Origin: CAXBPY01 sp003455275
GTDB taxonomy: Bacteria; Bacteroidota; Bacteroidia; Chitinophagales; UBA10324
NCBI GenBank assembly: GCA_963977675.1
Contig: CAXBPY010000067.1
Location: forward strand, 1-14,219
Direction: 5' to 3'
DNA length: 14,219 nt
This document shows, one piece after another, positions 1 to 7,398 of the stretch. How positions within the stretch are numbered: the stretch's first letter is position 1; each line of letters opens with the position of its first letter. The notes under the pieces are model-generated. The model was not told where the DNA came from. It did no database searches and was given only the letters and a program-made list of their open reading frames with translations. Position numbers and translations under genes: made by a program.

Positions 1-657
1 AAATCGTTTCGTCATTTCATTCTCGCGCAGTTCGAAAAAAAATATCCGTTCCATATTCTCGGTGGAAGAACCGGCTCTGCAAAAACCTTGGTGCTGCACG
101 AGTTGCAGAAAAAAAATCAACAGACCATAAACCTTGAAGGAATTGCAAAGCATAAAGGCTCTGCATTCGGAGATTTGGGTGAAGAGCCATCTCCATCTCA
201 GGAAATGTTTGAAAATATTTTCGCGCTTGAATTGTATGAAGCTGATTCATCAAAGCCAATCTGGCTCGAAGATGAAAGTCAGCGCATCGGTTGGGTGAAT
301 ATTCCGAACAACATCTGGACACAAATGCGTGAGTCAAAAGTTTTTTATCTCGATGCGCCATTCGAGGAACGATTGAAATACATCACTGAAAATTACGGCA
401 AGTATGATTTGGAAGGATTGAAAGCCGCCACACTTCGCATTCGCAAACGATTGGGCGGTTTGGATTGCCAAGTTGCAATTCAGTTTTTGGAAGAGAAAAA
501 TTTCTCAGAAGCATTTCGCATTCTGCTTCGCTACTATGATAAGTATTACGACCTTGCAACTTCTAAAAGGGAAAAATCTTCCGTTCTGAAAATTGAGTGC
601 GAAGAAATTTCACCGCAGCAGAACGCAGAGTCGATTCTTTCTCAAATGAAAAAATAA
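1..657 (+). CDS. mnmH: tRNA 2-selenouridine synthase MnmH/SelU, C-terminal part (5' end outside window)
   Basis: The reading frame is open from base 1, so the gene starts before the window; 218 residues are visible. They match the P-loop half of MnmH (SelU/YbbB), which replaces the sulfur of wobble 2-thiouridine (tRNA Lys, Glu, Gln) with selenium from selenophosphate by way of a geranylated intermediate. Visible landmarks are a P-loop GGRTGSAKT (fragment residues 21-29), then NLEGIAKHKGSAFG, the LEDESQRIG block, and a C-terminal YYDKYYD block, all in the order of the E. coli protein. The N-terminal rhodanese domain with the catalytic Cys lies upstream and cannot be checked. The P-loop has Ala where Gly normally precedes the Lys (SAKT instead of SGKT). 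The stop codon overlaps the selD start by one base (TAATG), so the two are probably one translationally coupled unit. Identification is firm. Confidence 0.95.
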   Translation, partial: KSFRHFILAQFEKKYPFHILGGRTGSAKTLVLHELQKKNQQTINLEGIAKHKGSAFGDLGEEPSPSQEMFENIFALELYEADSSKPIWLEDESQRIGWVNIPNNIWTQMRESKVFYLDAPFEERLKYITENYGKYDLEGLKAATLRIRKRLGGLDCQVAIQFLEEKNFSEAFRILLRYYDKYYDLATSKREKSSVLKIECEEISPQQNAESILSQMKK

Positions 658-1724
658 TGGAAGGAAAAATAAAATTAACCCAATACAGTCACGGCGCAGG
701 GTGCGGTTGCAAAATCGCTCCCGAAGTGTTGCAAAATATTTTGGCAAACAGCGGGCGAAACGAAAAACCATTTAAAGAATTATTGGTTGGTTATGAATCA
801 GCCGACGATGCTGCTGTGTGGGATTTGGGAAATGAAAAAGTATTAATCACCACCACCGATTTTTTTCTGCCCATTGTTGATGATGCATTCACCTTCGGAA
901 AAATTGCAGCAACGAATGCATTGAGTGATGTGTATGCCATGGGAGGAAAACCAACTTTTGCATTGGCGCTGCTTGGTTTTCCGGTTGAAAAATTGCCAAC
1001 AGAAATTGCAAGTGAAATTCTTAAAGGAGCACGCAGTGTAACAGATGCTGCAGGAATTCCAATTGCAGGCGGACACACCATTGATAATGTGGAACCACTC
1101 TTCGGATTAGTGGTGAATGGAATTGCTGATAAAAAAAATATCCGGAAGAATAATTCTCTTCACGAGGGAGATTTTCTTTTTCTCACCAAATCAATTGGCA
1201 CAGGAATTCTTTCGACTGCATTGAAGCGCTCACTTGTAACAGAAGAACAAATTCAACCGGCAATTGACAGCATGTGCCAACTCAATTCAGCAGGTGAAAT
1301 TTTCGGAGCCATGGATGAAGTTCGCGCCATGACTGATGTAACAGGTTTCGGATTGCTTGGTCACTTGCTCGAAATGTGCGGCGATAATTTTTCAGCTGAA
1401 ATTTATTACAACCAAATTAAACAGATTGAAGGAGCAAAAGAGTTAGCGCAAAAATTTGTTGCGCCGGATAACACTTTCCGCAACTGGAAAAGTTATGAAA
1501 CCAAAGTGAGCGGCATCACCGGCGAATCGCTCATCACTCTCTGCGACCCGCAAACCAGCGGCGGACTTTTAGTTTCTGTTGCAGCAGAATACAAAAATGA
1601 ATTTTCAGAGTGGTTGAAAAAAAATGGGTTCGAAAAATATTCCGAACCCATTGGAAAAGTTTTGATGAGAGAAGAGAAACCTCTTCCTCATAAATTAATT
1701 ATCAGAGATACAATAGCTGAGTAG
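657..1724 (+). CDS. selD: Selenide, water dikinase (selenophosphate synthase) SelD
   Basis: SelD makes selenophosphate from selenide and ATP, the selenium donor for MnmH next door. The 355-residue product has the normal family length. The N-terminal glycine-rich loop LTQYSHGAGCGCK places the catalytic Cys at residue 16 and the essential Lys at 19 (E. coli Cys17/Lys20); residue 16 is a TGC codon, so this is a Cys enzyme and not a selenoprotein. Further landmarks are DDAAVWDLG, TTDFFLPIVD, AATNALSDVYAMGG, the AGGHTID loop, MTDVTGFGLLGH and the C-terminal LCDPQTSGGLL. An in-frame GTG/ATG-like extension upstream lies inside mnmH; the ATG at 657 that shares a base with the mnmH stop fits the family N-terminus. 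No selA, selB or tRNA-Sec is in the window, so the pair suggests use of selenium for tRNA modification. The 3' end overlaps the convergent lipoprotein gene by 23 bp. Confidence 0.97.
   Translation: MEGKIKLTQYSHGAGCGCKIAPEVLQNILANSGRNEKPFKELLVGYESADDAAVWDLGNEKVLITTTDFFLPIVDDAFTFGKIAATNALSDVYAMGGKPTFALALLGFPVEKLPTEIASEILKGARSVTDAAGIPIAGGHTIDNVEPLFGLVVNGIADKKNIRKNNSLHEGDFLFLTKSIGTGILSTALKRSLVTEEQIQPAIDSMCQLNSAGEIFGAMDEVRAMTDVTGFGLLGHLLEMCGDNFSAEIYYNQIKQIEGAKELAQKFVAPDNTFRNWKSYETKVSGITGESLITLCDPQTSGGLLVSVAAEYKNEFSEWLKKNGFEKYSEPIGKVLMREEKPLPHKLIIRDTIAE
1617..1652 (-). terminator. Intrinsic terminator of the lipoprotein gene, embedded in selD
   Basis: A perfect 10-bp inverted repeat (AATGGGTTCG at 1623-1632, CGAACCCATT at 1643-1652, 10-nt loop) is followed on the minus strand directly by a run of six further Ts (1622-1617). 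It begins 50 nt past the lipoprotein stop codon. Read on the plus strand there is no T-run after it, so it should act only on minus-strand transcripts. It is fully inside the selD coding sequence. Confidence 0.75.
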
Positions 1725-2694
1725 CAACACTATTTAAGAATCCTCCGCTAGAAGGACCTTCAACTGCTGTGATAGTTTTTACTTCAGTATTTGTTCCGGC
1801 AGTAAATTCTTCTTTCGCAAAATACATTTTCTCGTGTTTTCCTAAAGCAAGAACCACAACATAAAACTGTGATCCATTTGAGATGTAATTTTCATCGCCG
1901 GAGAATGTATTGCTTGATTCGTCGTAGTTCCAGAGACGATAAGCAGAATGACCAACTTTAGGAACCAGGTAAACTGCAGTGTTATTGTAATTAATCGGGT
2001 GAACACCCCACACGCGTACTTTCACCGAAGTTGTGTTACTAACCACATTTGATCTTGAGCAAGCAATCCAACCAAGTTGTTCAGGTTTTAACTTATAGAA
2101 ATACACGGATTCAGTTGCATTCCAATACGATTCAACCGTGTCTGAAGAGGCTTCAACCCAATTGAATAATACAGTATTATTTGGTCGGGGATCTGCAACA
2201 TCGTCATCACCGTAATACATTTTGTTTTGATATTGAGTTGCTTTCCCTTTCATAGTAAAATCGATGCTGTGACCGGAAGCAATTTTTAGGTCATGACCTG
2301 TAGCATCTGTAGCTCTGAGCAAATCAGCACCTTCGCTTTGTAATGAAGCACCGTTAGAAACTGTGGGCACAGAATTCATAGCCATGAATCCGCGCGAGGG
2401 TGATTCAACCACTGTAAAGTATACCTTTCCATCGAACGCAGTGCCGTCTGAATTTACAAATGTGTTGGGCTCAATATTTACAATGTCGCCTTTGTTTAAT
2501 ACCGCATCTGCAATTCCCGCAGAGTTATCGAAAGTAATTTCCTGCGGAGTTAAAATGCTGTGACGACAGAAGTAATTAATACCTTTCATCTGTGCGAAAT
2601 CAATATGGTCATCAAAGCAGGAAGTAGTTCCAAGATAAACAATGGAAAGAATTGAAAAAGCAATTACCCTGGATTTGTTCGTAAAAAATTTCAT
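1702..2694 (-). CDS. Conserved Bacteroidota lipoprotein of unknown function
   Basis: A 330-residue predicted lipoprotein: Lys/Arg-containing start, hydrophobic segment (about residues 9-22) and a lipobox-like TTSC with Cys26. The following FDDH is acidic, as in the surface-export signal described for Bacteroidota lipoproteins, so it may be displayed on the cell surface (inference). The body is beta-rich. Residues 68-150 resemble a domain recurrent in secreted Bacteroidota proteins (GDIVNIEPNTF, FDGKVYFTVVE, then a TVSNG..L.SEG.DLL.A block), and LGWIAC (208-212) resembles the LGWINCDRF motif often found with it. These resemblances are from memory, and the function is unknown. It has its own promoter and terminator and appears to be a single-gene unit, convergent with selD and divergent from the LytTR gene. 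The C-terminus has no clear anchor or sorting domain. Confidence 0.85.
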   Translation of the reverse strand: MKFFTNKSRVIAFSILSIVYLGTTSCFDDHIDFAQMKGINYFCRHSILTPQEITFDNSAGIADAVLNKGDIVNIEPNTFVNSDGTAFDGKVYFTVVESPSRGFMAMNSVPTVSNGASLQSEGADLLRATDATGHDLKIASGHSIDFTMKGKATQYQNKMYYGDDDVADPRPNNTVLFNWVEASSDTVESYWNATESVYFYKLKPEQLGWIACSRSNVVSNTTSVKVRVWGVHPINYNNTAVYLVPKVGHSAYRLWNYDESSNTFSGDENYISNGSQFYVVVLALGKHEKMYFAKEEFTAGTNTEVKTITAVEGPSSGGFLNSVATQLLYL

Positions 2695-2717
2695 ACTTAA
2701 TTTAATTTTCAGGCTGA

Positions 2718-2749
2718 CAAAGTAAAAAATCTATTTTGATTCAGTCAAA
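2718..2749 (-). promoter_or_regulatory. Bacteroidota-type promoter for the unknown lipoprotein
   Basis: On the minus strand TTTG (2749-2746) is separated by 20 nt from TTACTTTG (2725-2718), one mismatch from the TAnnTTTG -7 consensus. Transcription would start near 2711 and give a leader of about 17 nt before the ATG at 2694. Confidence 0.6.
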
Positions 2750-2832
2750 ATCAATTTATTTTTTTTAGATAGTTTCTTTTTCAAAGGAACCTCCTTAAAA
2801 ATCAATACTGAAAAACCACATGGGTGAAATCT

Positions 2833-2864
2833 GTTGATGCGGTATAAAGTTCCTGTTATATTTG
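2833..2864 (+). promoter_or_regulatory. Bacteroidota-type promoter for the LytTR regulator operon
   Basis: GTTG (2833-2836), a 20-nt spacer and a perfect TAnnTTTG box (TATATTTG, 2857-2864). The predicted start site near 2871 lies about 12 nt before the ATG at 2883. The TTG at 2862 that would extend the reading frame lies inside the -7 box, so it cannot be the start codon. Confidence 0.7.
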
Positions 2865-2882
2865 ACGCACACCTTTTTGAAT

Positions 2883-3569
2883 ATGAAATGTCTTGTAGTT
2901 GATGATGATAAAATTTCCCGTGAGCTGATATGTGATTACATAGCAGACACGGAAGATCTTGAATTGCTCAAAGAATGCAAAAGCGGAATTGAAGCATCAA
3001 ATTTTTTGACAAAGAATGAAGTTGATTTAATTTTTCTGGATATTGAAATGCCGAAAATGAGCGGGATCGAATTGATCCGAAGCCTTGAAAACCGCCCACA
3101 GATTATTCTCATTACCTCTCAGAATAAATATGCGGTTGAAGCATTTGAAGTAGAAGCAACTGATTACCTTGTAAAACCTGTTGAATACACCCGTTTTCTG
3201 AAAGCGTTGAATAAGGTTCGTCAGAATAACAAACCGGTTCACCTTGAATCTGCCAATATTGAAAACCTGTTCATCAAGGTTGATTCAGAACTTATAAGCA
3301 TTTCAACAAAGGATGTATTATGGATTGAAGCGCTTGGTGATTATGTAAATCTTATCACTACCACCAAGAAATATACAATCCTCAGCACGATGAAAAACAT
3401 TGAAGAAAAATTGCCGCTTAATCAATTTGTGAGAGTGCATCGTTCTTACTTTGTTCGTACAGACAGGATTAAGAAAATATCTGATGACATTATTCTTGTT
3501 GAGAATAAATTGATTCCGGTAAGTAAGTCATACAAAAAAGAGTTATACAGTCGTTTAAATATGCTGTGA
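2883..3569 (+). CDS. LytTR-family response regulator
   Basis: A 228-residue two-domain regulator. The receiver domain (residues 1-113) has the acidic pocket DDD (7-9), the phosphoacceptor Asp53 in LIFLDIEMP, Thr78 and the conserved Lys98 in YLVKP. A LytTR DNA-binding domain follows (about 130-226), with WIEALGDYVNL and the FVRVHRSYFV block typical of the family. It is expected to bind DNA as a dimer after phosphorylation by a LytS-type or other histidine kinase. No kinase gene is in the window, so its partner is not known. The ATG at 2883 was chosen because it follows the promoter by about 12 nt. The gene ends by overlapping the next gene by four bases (GTGA), so the two are co-translated and the lipoprotein may belong to the same pathway, though linked housekeeping transcription is as likely. 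Confidence 0.93.
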   Translation: MKCLVVDDDKISRELICDYIADTEDLELLKECKSGIEASNFLTKNEVDLIFLDIEMPKMSGIELIRSLENRPQIILITSQNKYAVEAFEVEATDYLVKPVEYTRFLKALNKVRQNNKPVHLESANIENLFIKVDSELISISTKDVLWIEALGDYVNLITTTKKYTILSTMKNIEEKLPLNQFVRVHRSYFVRTDRIKKISDDIILVENKLIPVSKSYKKELYSRLNML

Positions 3570-5254
3570 AAATTCTGTTGCACTTTTTTCGGATCACATT
3601 CTCTTACCTGGGTTTCCTTTTCATTGCTTCCATAATTACCGGTTGTGCCAATGTGGTAGCCCCAACAGGAGGAGAGAAAGATATTGAGCCCCCTCGCCCT
3701 GTTTCGTTTTCTCCAGAAAGCCTTACAACACATTTCAAAGGGAGAGAAATAAAAATTTCTTTTGATGAAAATTTTACTTTGAATAACCCTTCATCAGAAA
3801 TTTACCTGTCTCCGGCTTCCAGTGAAAAACTTAGATATAAAATAAAACACAAACATTTATTTGTAGCTCTTCCTGACTCACTGAAGGAAAATACAACTTA
3901 TACTTTACATTTTGGAAATTCAATAGCAGACATAACCGAAGGAAATAAAATCGAAGGGCTGACCTATGTTTTTTCGACAGGAGAAGTGATAGACTCTTTC
4001 AGAATTCAGGGAGTACTGAAAGATGCACTGACACTGAAACCGGACAAGAATTTTTTAGTAATGCTTTATTCGGATGCAAATGATTCAGCGGTTGCTAAAA
4101 TAAAACCTGCCTACTTCACAAGGACAGATGAGAATGGTGTTTTTGTGCTCAGTTATTTACACTATGGAACTTATCGCCTGTTTTGTTTGAATGATAAAAA
4201 CTTGGATTACTTCTACGATCAGCCTGAAGAGGAAGTGGCCTTTATTGATACATTGATCACTGTTAATGATTCAATAGATTTTTATTCAATGTTTTCATTT
4301 ATTCCTGATCAAAAGAAAACTGTTTTGCTTTCTGTTTCGAATAGCGAAAACAATAAAATAGCTTTTGCTTTCAATCATCCTGTTAGTGATATTCTGCCAA
4401 AAATAATTTCAGACTCCACCAAAATTCTTTTTCAATCACACAGCCGGAATAATGATACCATATTCGTTTGGTATGAATCAAAACAACGCGACAGTGTTTA
4501 TTGCAGCTATACTTTAGATGGAAAAATTGATACGATTGGAATTCGAATGAAAGTGCTTTCAAGCCAAAAAGGAATTGCACCGGTTAAATTTTCAATGAGA
4601 AGCAACCTTCTTGGAACGAAGAACAATTATTCTCTTTCCTCTGAAAAAAATCTTGAATTTCATTTTAATTATCCGATTCAAAAAGTAAGAAAGGATTTGT
4701 TCGCAGAAATAAGAAGCGATTCGACTTCAGAAATCAGAAATGGACTTTTGGTTTTGAAAATTGATTCGCTCACCGGGCTGAGATATTCGGTTCTGGATTT
4801 TGATTTTGAAAAAGGGAAAAACTATTCGGTCACTATACCAAAAAATTATTTCACTGATATTTTTGGTAATTCCAATGACAGTTTGGTTTTACATTTTAAA
4901 AAATCAGAAGAGATATCAACCGGAAATCTTCACCTGGAAATTATAAATGAGGACACCGCTCACCATTATTTTGCTGAACTGGTATCAGGTAAAACTGTTA
5001 TAAAACACTGGCAGATTTCTTCCGGTAAAAATATTTTCAATATCACTGCAGTTACACCATCAACTTACAGATTGCGTTTTGTCCGTGACGATAATGAAAA
5101 TGATAAATGGGATGCAGGCGATTATTGGCTCCATGTGCAGCCTGAAAAAGTAACATATGCAGCAAAGGACATTGTAGTACGAGCAAACTGGGATATGGAG
5201 GCTGAGGCCGTAATTGTTTCTCCGAAAGTTTCCGAATTAAAAGGAATTAAATAA
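3566..5254 (+). CDS. Large Ig-like (Big_5) domain lipoprotein, Bacteroidota-specific
   Basis: A 562-residue lipoprotein: hydrophobic segment at residues 10-24 and lipobox ITGC with Cys27, followed by the family's characteristic PTGGEKD and PP. An Ig-like Big_5-type domain covers about 43-138 (FDENF, SLKENTTYTLHFG, YVFSTGE). A carboxypeptidase-regulatory-like beta domain (about 147-225) follows, then a long beta-rich middle. A C-terminal segment carries YRLRFVRDDNENDKWDAGDY, a D/N-rich loop that may bind calcium, then a QPEKV block. This layout is seen widely in Bacteroidota; the function is not established, and an envelope or surface role is inferred. Start is GTG at 3566, chosen because it overlaps the upstream stop (GTGA) and gives a complete signal peptide. 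No promoter is seen of its own. Confidence 0.88.
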   Translation: MKILLHFFRITFSYLGFLFIASIITGCANVVAPTGGEKDIEPPRPVSFSPESLTTHFKGREIKISFDENFTLNNPSSEIYLSPASSEKLRYKIKHKHLFVALPDSLKENTTYTLHFGNSIADITEGNKIEGLTYVFSTGEVIDSFRIQGVLKDALTLKPDKNFLVMLYSDANDSAVAKIKPAYFTRTDENGVFVLSYLHYGTYRLFCLNDKNLDYFYDQPEEEVAFIDTLITVNDSIDFYSMFSFIPDQKKTVLLSVSNSENNKIAFAFNHPVSDILPKIISDSTKILFQSHSRNNDTIFVWYESKQRDSVYCSYTLDGKIDTIGIRMKVLSSQKGIAPVKFSMRSNLLGTKNNYSLSSEKNLEFHFNYPIQKVRKDLFAEIRSDSTSEIRNGLLVLKIDSLTGLRYSVLDFDFEKGKNYSVTIPKNYFTDIFGNSNDSLVLHFKKSEEISTGNLHLEIINEDTAHHYFAELVSGKTVIKHWQISSGKNIFNITAVTPSTYRLRFVRDDNENDKWDAGDYWLHVQPEKVTYAAKDIVVRANWDMEAEAVIVSPKVSELKGIK

Positions 5255-5290
5255 CTAACCGGTTGCTTTCTCTAAAATTCGACATGCATA

Positions 5291-5325
5291 CTTCCATTTG
5301 TTAAAATATGGGGAAGCGGGTTTTT
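5291..5325 (+). terminator. Possible intrinsic terminator after the Ig-like lipoprotein gene
   Basis: CTTCCAT (5291-5297) can pair with ATGG and AAG (5308-5316) with a two-base bulge. Four bases later there is a run of five Ts (5321-5325). The imperfect stem makes this a weak call. The rest of the spacer 5255-5429 holds the rny -7 box and no credible gene. Confidence 0.35.
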
Positions 5326-5334
5326 CAAAATCAT

Positions 5335-5342
5335 TACATTTG
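5335..5342 (+). promoter_or_regulatory. Candidate -7 box for rny
   Basis: TACATTTG is a perfect TAnnTTTG match, but no TTTG or TTG lies 19-21 nt upstream. If used, transcription would start near 5349 and the leader would be about 80 nt, much longer than for the other genes here. Confidence 0.4.
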
Positions 5343-5429
5343 ACGGCAACGGTTAATGAATTGCTAAAAAAATAATTGACTGCATAACCGTAACATTCTT
5401 TAAAATGTTTTTTAAAAACAACAACATTC

Positions 5430-7004
5430 ATGGACAATCAAAATCTTTATATAGCCATAGCTATAACTGCCCTTGCTGCTCTTGCCCTGGGCTTCCTGAT
5501 TGGTAAATTTTTATTCGGGGGTAAAGCAGGAAGAGAAAAGGAAAAAGCAGAGATCGAAGCAAAAAGAATAACTGAGGAAGCCAGGGTAAAGGCCGAAGCT
5601 TTGAAGAAGGAACAAATCCTTTCTGCCAAAGAAGAAATTTTAAAAGAAAAAGCTGCGCATGAAAAAGAAATGCTTCAGCGCACACGCACTGCGGAACAGC
5701 GCGATAATTCAATCAAGCAAAAGGAGCAATCTCTTAATCAGAAAATTGAAAACGCTTCAAGAAAAGAACAGGAAAATGATGCAATAAAGGAAAACCTGAA
5801 CCGCCAGCTATCATTGGTAGCAACCAAAAAAGCTGAACTGGATAAAGCGCAGGAAGAACATGTTCGTAAGTTGGAGGGAATAGCAAAGTTGACAGCGGCT
5901 GAGGCAAAGCAACAATTGATTGAATCATTAACCGCCGCCGCAAAAACTGAAGCTCTTCGATATGAAAAGGAAATTGCCGATGAAGCAAAAATCAGAGCTA
6001 ATAAGGAGGCAAAAAAAATAATCATCAGTACCATACAGCGAACAGCAGCTGAACATGCAGTTGAAAATACTGTTTCAGTTTTTCACATTGACAGCGATGA
6101 TATAAAAGGGCAAATAATCGGGCGCGAAGGAAGAAATATCAAAGCGCTTGAAGCCGCAACCGGAGTTGAAATTATTGTAGACGACACACCGGAGGCAATT
6201 GTAATTTCAGGATTCGATCCGGTACGCCGCGAAACAGCAAGACTTAGCTTACAGCGCCTCGTTGCTGACGGTAGAATTCACCCTGCAAGAATTGAAGAGG
6301 TGGTAGAGAAAACCAGAAAACAACTGGAAGACCAGATAATGGAAATTGGTGAGCGCACAATCATTGAACTTGGTATTCATGGAATGCACCGCGAACTGGT
6401 TCGCATGGTTGGAAGAATGCGCTTCCGCTCATCATACGGGCAAAATCTTTTGCAACACTCTAAAGAAACTGCAAACCTCTGTGCTGTGATGGCATCAGAA
6501 CTTGGAATCAATCCGAAGATGGCAAAGCGTGCAGGATTGCTTCATGATATTGGTAAAGTTCCGGACAAGGAAACTGAACTCAGTCATGCATTGCTTGGAG
6601 CTAAACTCGCTGAAGAATTTGGGGAGAGCCCCGCAATTGTGAATGCAATAGGCGCGCATCATGATGAAATGGAAATGTTATTTGTTATTTCACCTATTGT
6701 TCAGGCATGTGACGCCATCAGCGGGGCTCGGCCAGGTGCGCGGCGCGAAATGATGGACAGCTACCTGAAGCGATTGAAGGACCTGGAAACAATAGCTATG
6801 AGTTATGAAGGAGTTGAAAAAGCTTATGCCATTCAGGCAGGCAGAGAATTGCGTGTGATTGTGGAAGCTGATAAAGTTCAGGATAAACAAGCAGAAGACT
6901 TATCGTTTCAGATGGCGCAAAAAATTCAAACTGAAATGACTTATCCCGGCCAGATTAAAGTAACTGTAATTCGAGAGAAGCGTGCAGTGAATTTTGCCAG
7001 ATAA
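5430..7004 (+). CDS. rny: Ribonuclease Y, membrane-anchored endoribonuclease
   Basis: RNase Y cuts single-stranded, often 5'-monophosphorylated mRNA and initiates mRNA decay at the inner membrane. The 524-residue protein has the whole canonical layout: an N-terminal membrane helix (6-29), a long charged coiled coil (about 32-205), a KH RNA-binding domain with the GxxG loop IIGREGRN (229-236), and an HD phosphohydrolase domain with His343, the His372-Asp373 pair in LLHDIGK and Asp428 as expected metal ligands. It ends with the family's PGQIKVTVIRE block. All key residues are present and the length is normal. The ATG at 5430 gives the membrane anchor at once. It is monocistronic on present evidence: the spacer to the next gene holds a separate promoter. 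Confidence 0.97.
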   Translation: MDNQNLYIAIAITALAALALGFLIGKFLFGGKAGREKEKAEIEAKRITEEARVKAEALKKEQILSAKEEILKEKAAHEKEMLQRTRTAEQRDNSIKQKEQSLNQKIENASRKEQENDAIKENLNRQLSLVATKKAELDKAQEEHVRKLEGIAKLTAAEAKQQLIESLTAAAKTEALRYEKEIADEAKIRANKEAKKIIISTIQRTAAEHAVENTVSVFHIDSDDIKGQIIGREGRNIKALEAATGVEIIVDDTPEAIVISGFDPVRRETARLSLQRLVADGRIHPARIEEVVEKTRKQLEDQIMEIGERTIIELGIHGMHRELVRMVGRMRFRSSYGQNLLQHSKETANLCAVMASELGINPKMAKRAGLLHDIGKVPDKETELSHALLGAKLAEEFGESPAIVNAIGAHHDEMEMLFVISPIVQACDAISGARPGARREMMDSYLKRLKDLETIAMSYEGVEKAYAIQAGRELRVIVEADKVQDKQAEDLSFQMAQKIQTEMTYPGQIKVTVIREKRAVNFAR

Positions 7005-7030
7005 AATAATATTGATAAGCTTCCATTTTT

Positions 7031-7051
7031 TTTTAATGCACTGTATTAAAA
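7031..7051 (+). promoter_or_regulatory. 21-bp palindrome, candidate metal-regulator operator
   Basis: TTTTAAT (7031-7037) and ATTAAAA (7045-7051) form perfect 7-bp arms. The seven central bases continue the symmetry (CA and TG around a central C) with only the 7038/7044 pair failing. The site ends 8 nt before the -7 box of the metal operon and covers the expected -33 position, a place where a repressor would block polymerase. Size and symmetry fit a Fur/Zur/MntR-class site, but the sequence does not match a consensus I can name. It could instead be a weak AT-only hairpin after rny. Confidence 0.5.
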
Positions 7052-7059
7052 GCGAAATT

Positions 7060-7067
7060 TACTTTTG
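7060..7067 (+). promoter_or_regulatory. -7 box of the metal-acquisition operon
   Basis: TACTTTTG fits TAnnTTTG exactly. The -33 position (about 7036-7041) has no good TTTG and is occupied by the 21-bp palindrome, so the promoter may need help or be kept weak. The predicted start near 7074 is about 12 nt before the GTG at 7086. The TTG at 7065 lies inside the box and is therefore not the start codon. Confidence 0.55.
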
Positions 7068-7085
7068 CCTCTGAAGAAACTAAAA

Positions 7086-7397
7086 GTGAAACTCAGAAAG
7101 GTTGGCATTTTTCTTTTGCTGTCATTGTTTGTTCAAGCTATAATTCCTGAACTTATACATGAGTGTACAGGTCATGAAGATACCATTGAGCATCCTGCAA
7201 GTGGAACACATATTTCCATTCATCACATTCACTGCGAAAGTTTGCAGGATAATCTTCCGGCTTTCACAGCTGCGCAAATTATTTTTCCTCCTTCATCAGA
7301 ATTCATTCTGAATGAAAAAATTATTCAACCCGTTCTTTTTAAAGGGCAATTATTTCAGTTTCATTTTCAGTTACGCGGTCCACCTGCTGTTGTTTAA
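7086..7397 (+). CDS. Small secreted or membrane-anchored His/Cys-rich protein
   Basis: A protein of 103 residues if the GTG at 7086 is used; no ATG is available in this frame near the 5' end. It has a basic start and a hydrophobic stretch (7-20) that is a signal peptide or anchor. Then comes a metal-ligand-rich segment: His25, Cys27, His30, His36, His42, His46, His47, His49 and Cys50 within 26 residues. The C-terminal half is hydrophobic/aromatic and ends FHFQLRGPPAVV. It leads an operon with an outer-membrane barrel, a ZnuA-like binding protein and a permease, so a periplasmic metal-binding or metal-sensing role is a reasonable inference. I do not recognise a named family. Because there is no ATG and the gene is short, the start is the least certain part; the open frame and the composition argue that it is real. 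Confidence 0.7.
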   Translation: MKLRKVGIFLLLSLFVQAIIPELIHECTGHEDTIEHPASGTHISIHHIHCESLQDNLPAFTAAQIIFPPSSEFILNEKIIQPVLFKGQLFQFHFQLRGPPAVV

Positions 7398-7398
7398 C

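Noticed and set aside
657..725. SelD as a selenoprotein with an in-frame TGA
   Set aside because: The catalytic position is a TGC Cys codon and no internal TGA is present.
2790..2802. Small inverted repeat AAGGA/TCCTT in the divergent spacer
   Set aside because: Only five base pairs in an AT-rich gap; expected by chance.
2862..2882. Longer LytTR protein starting at TTG 2862
   Set aside because: The TTG is part of the TATATTTG -7 box; the ATG at 2883 fits the receiver-domain N-terminus.
5255..5437. 60-residue minus-strand open frame between the Ig-like lipoprotein and rny
   Set aside because: Low-complexity composition, no promoter, no family resemblance, and it overlaps the rny start and the candidate rny -7 box.
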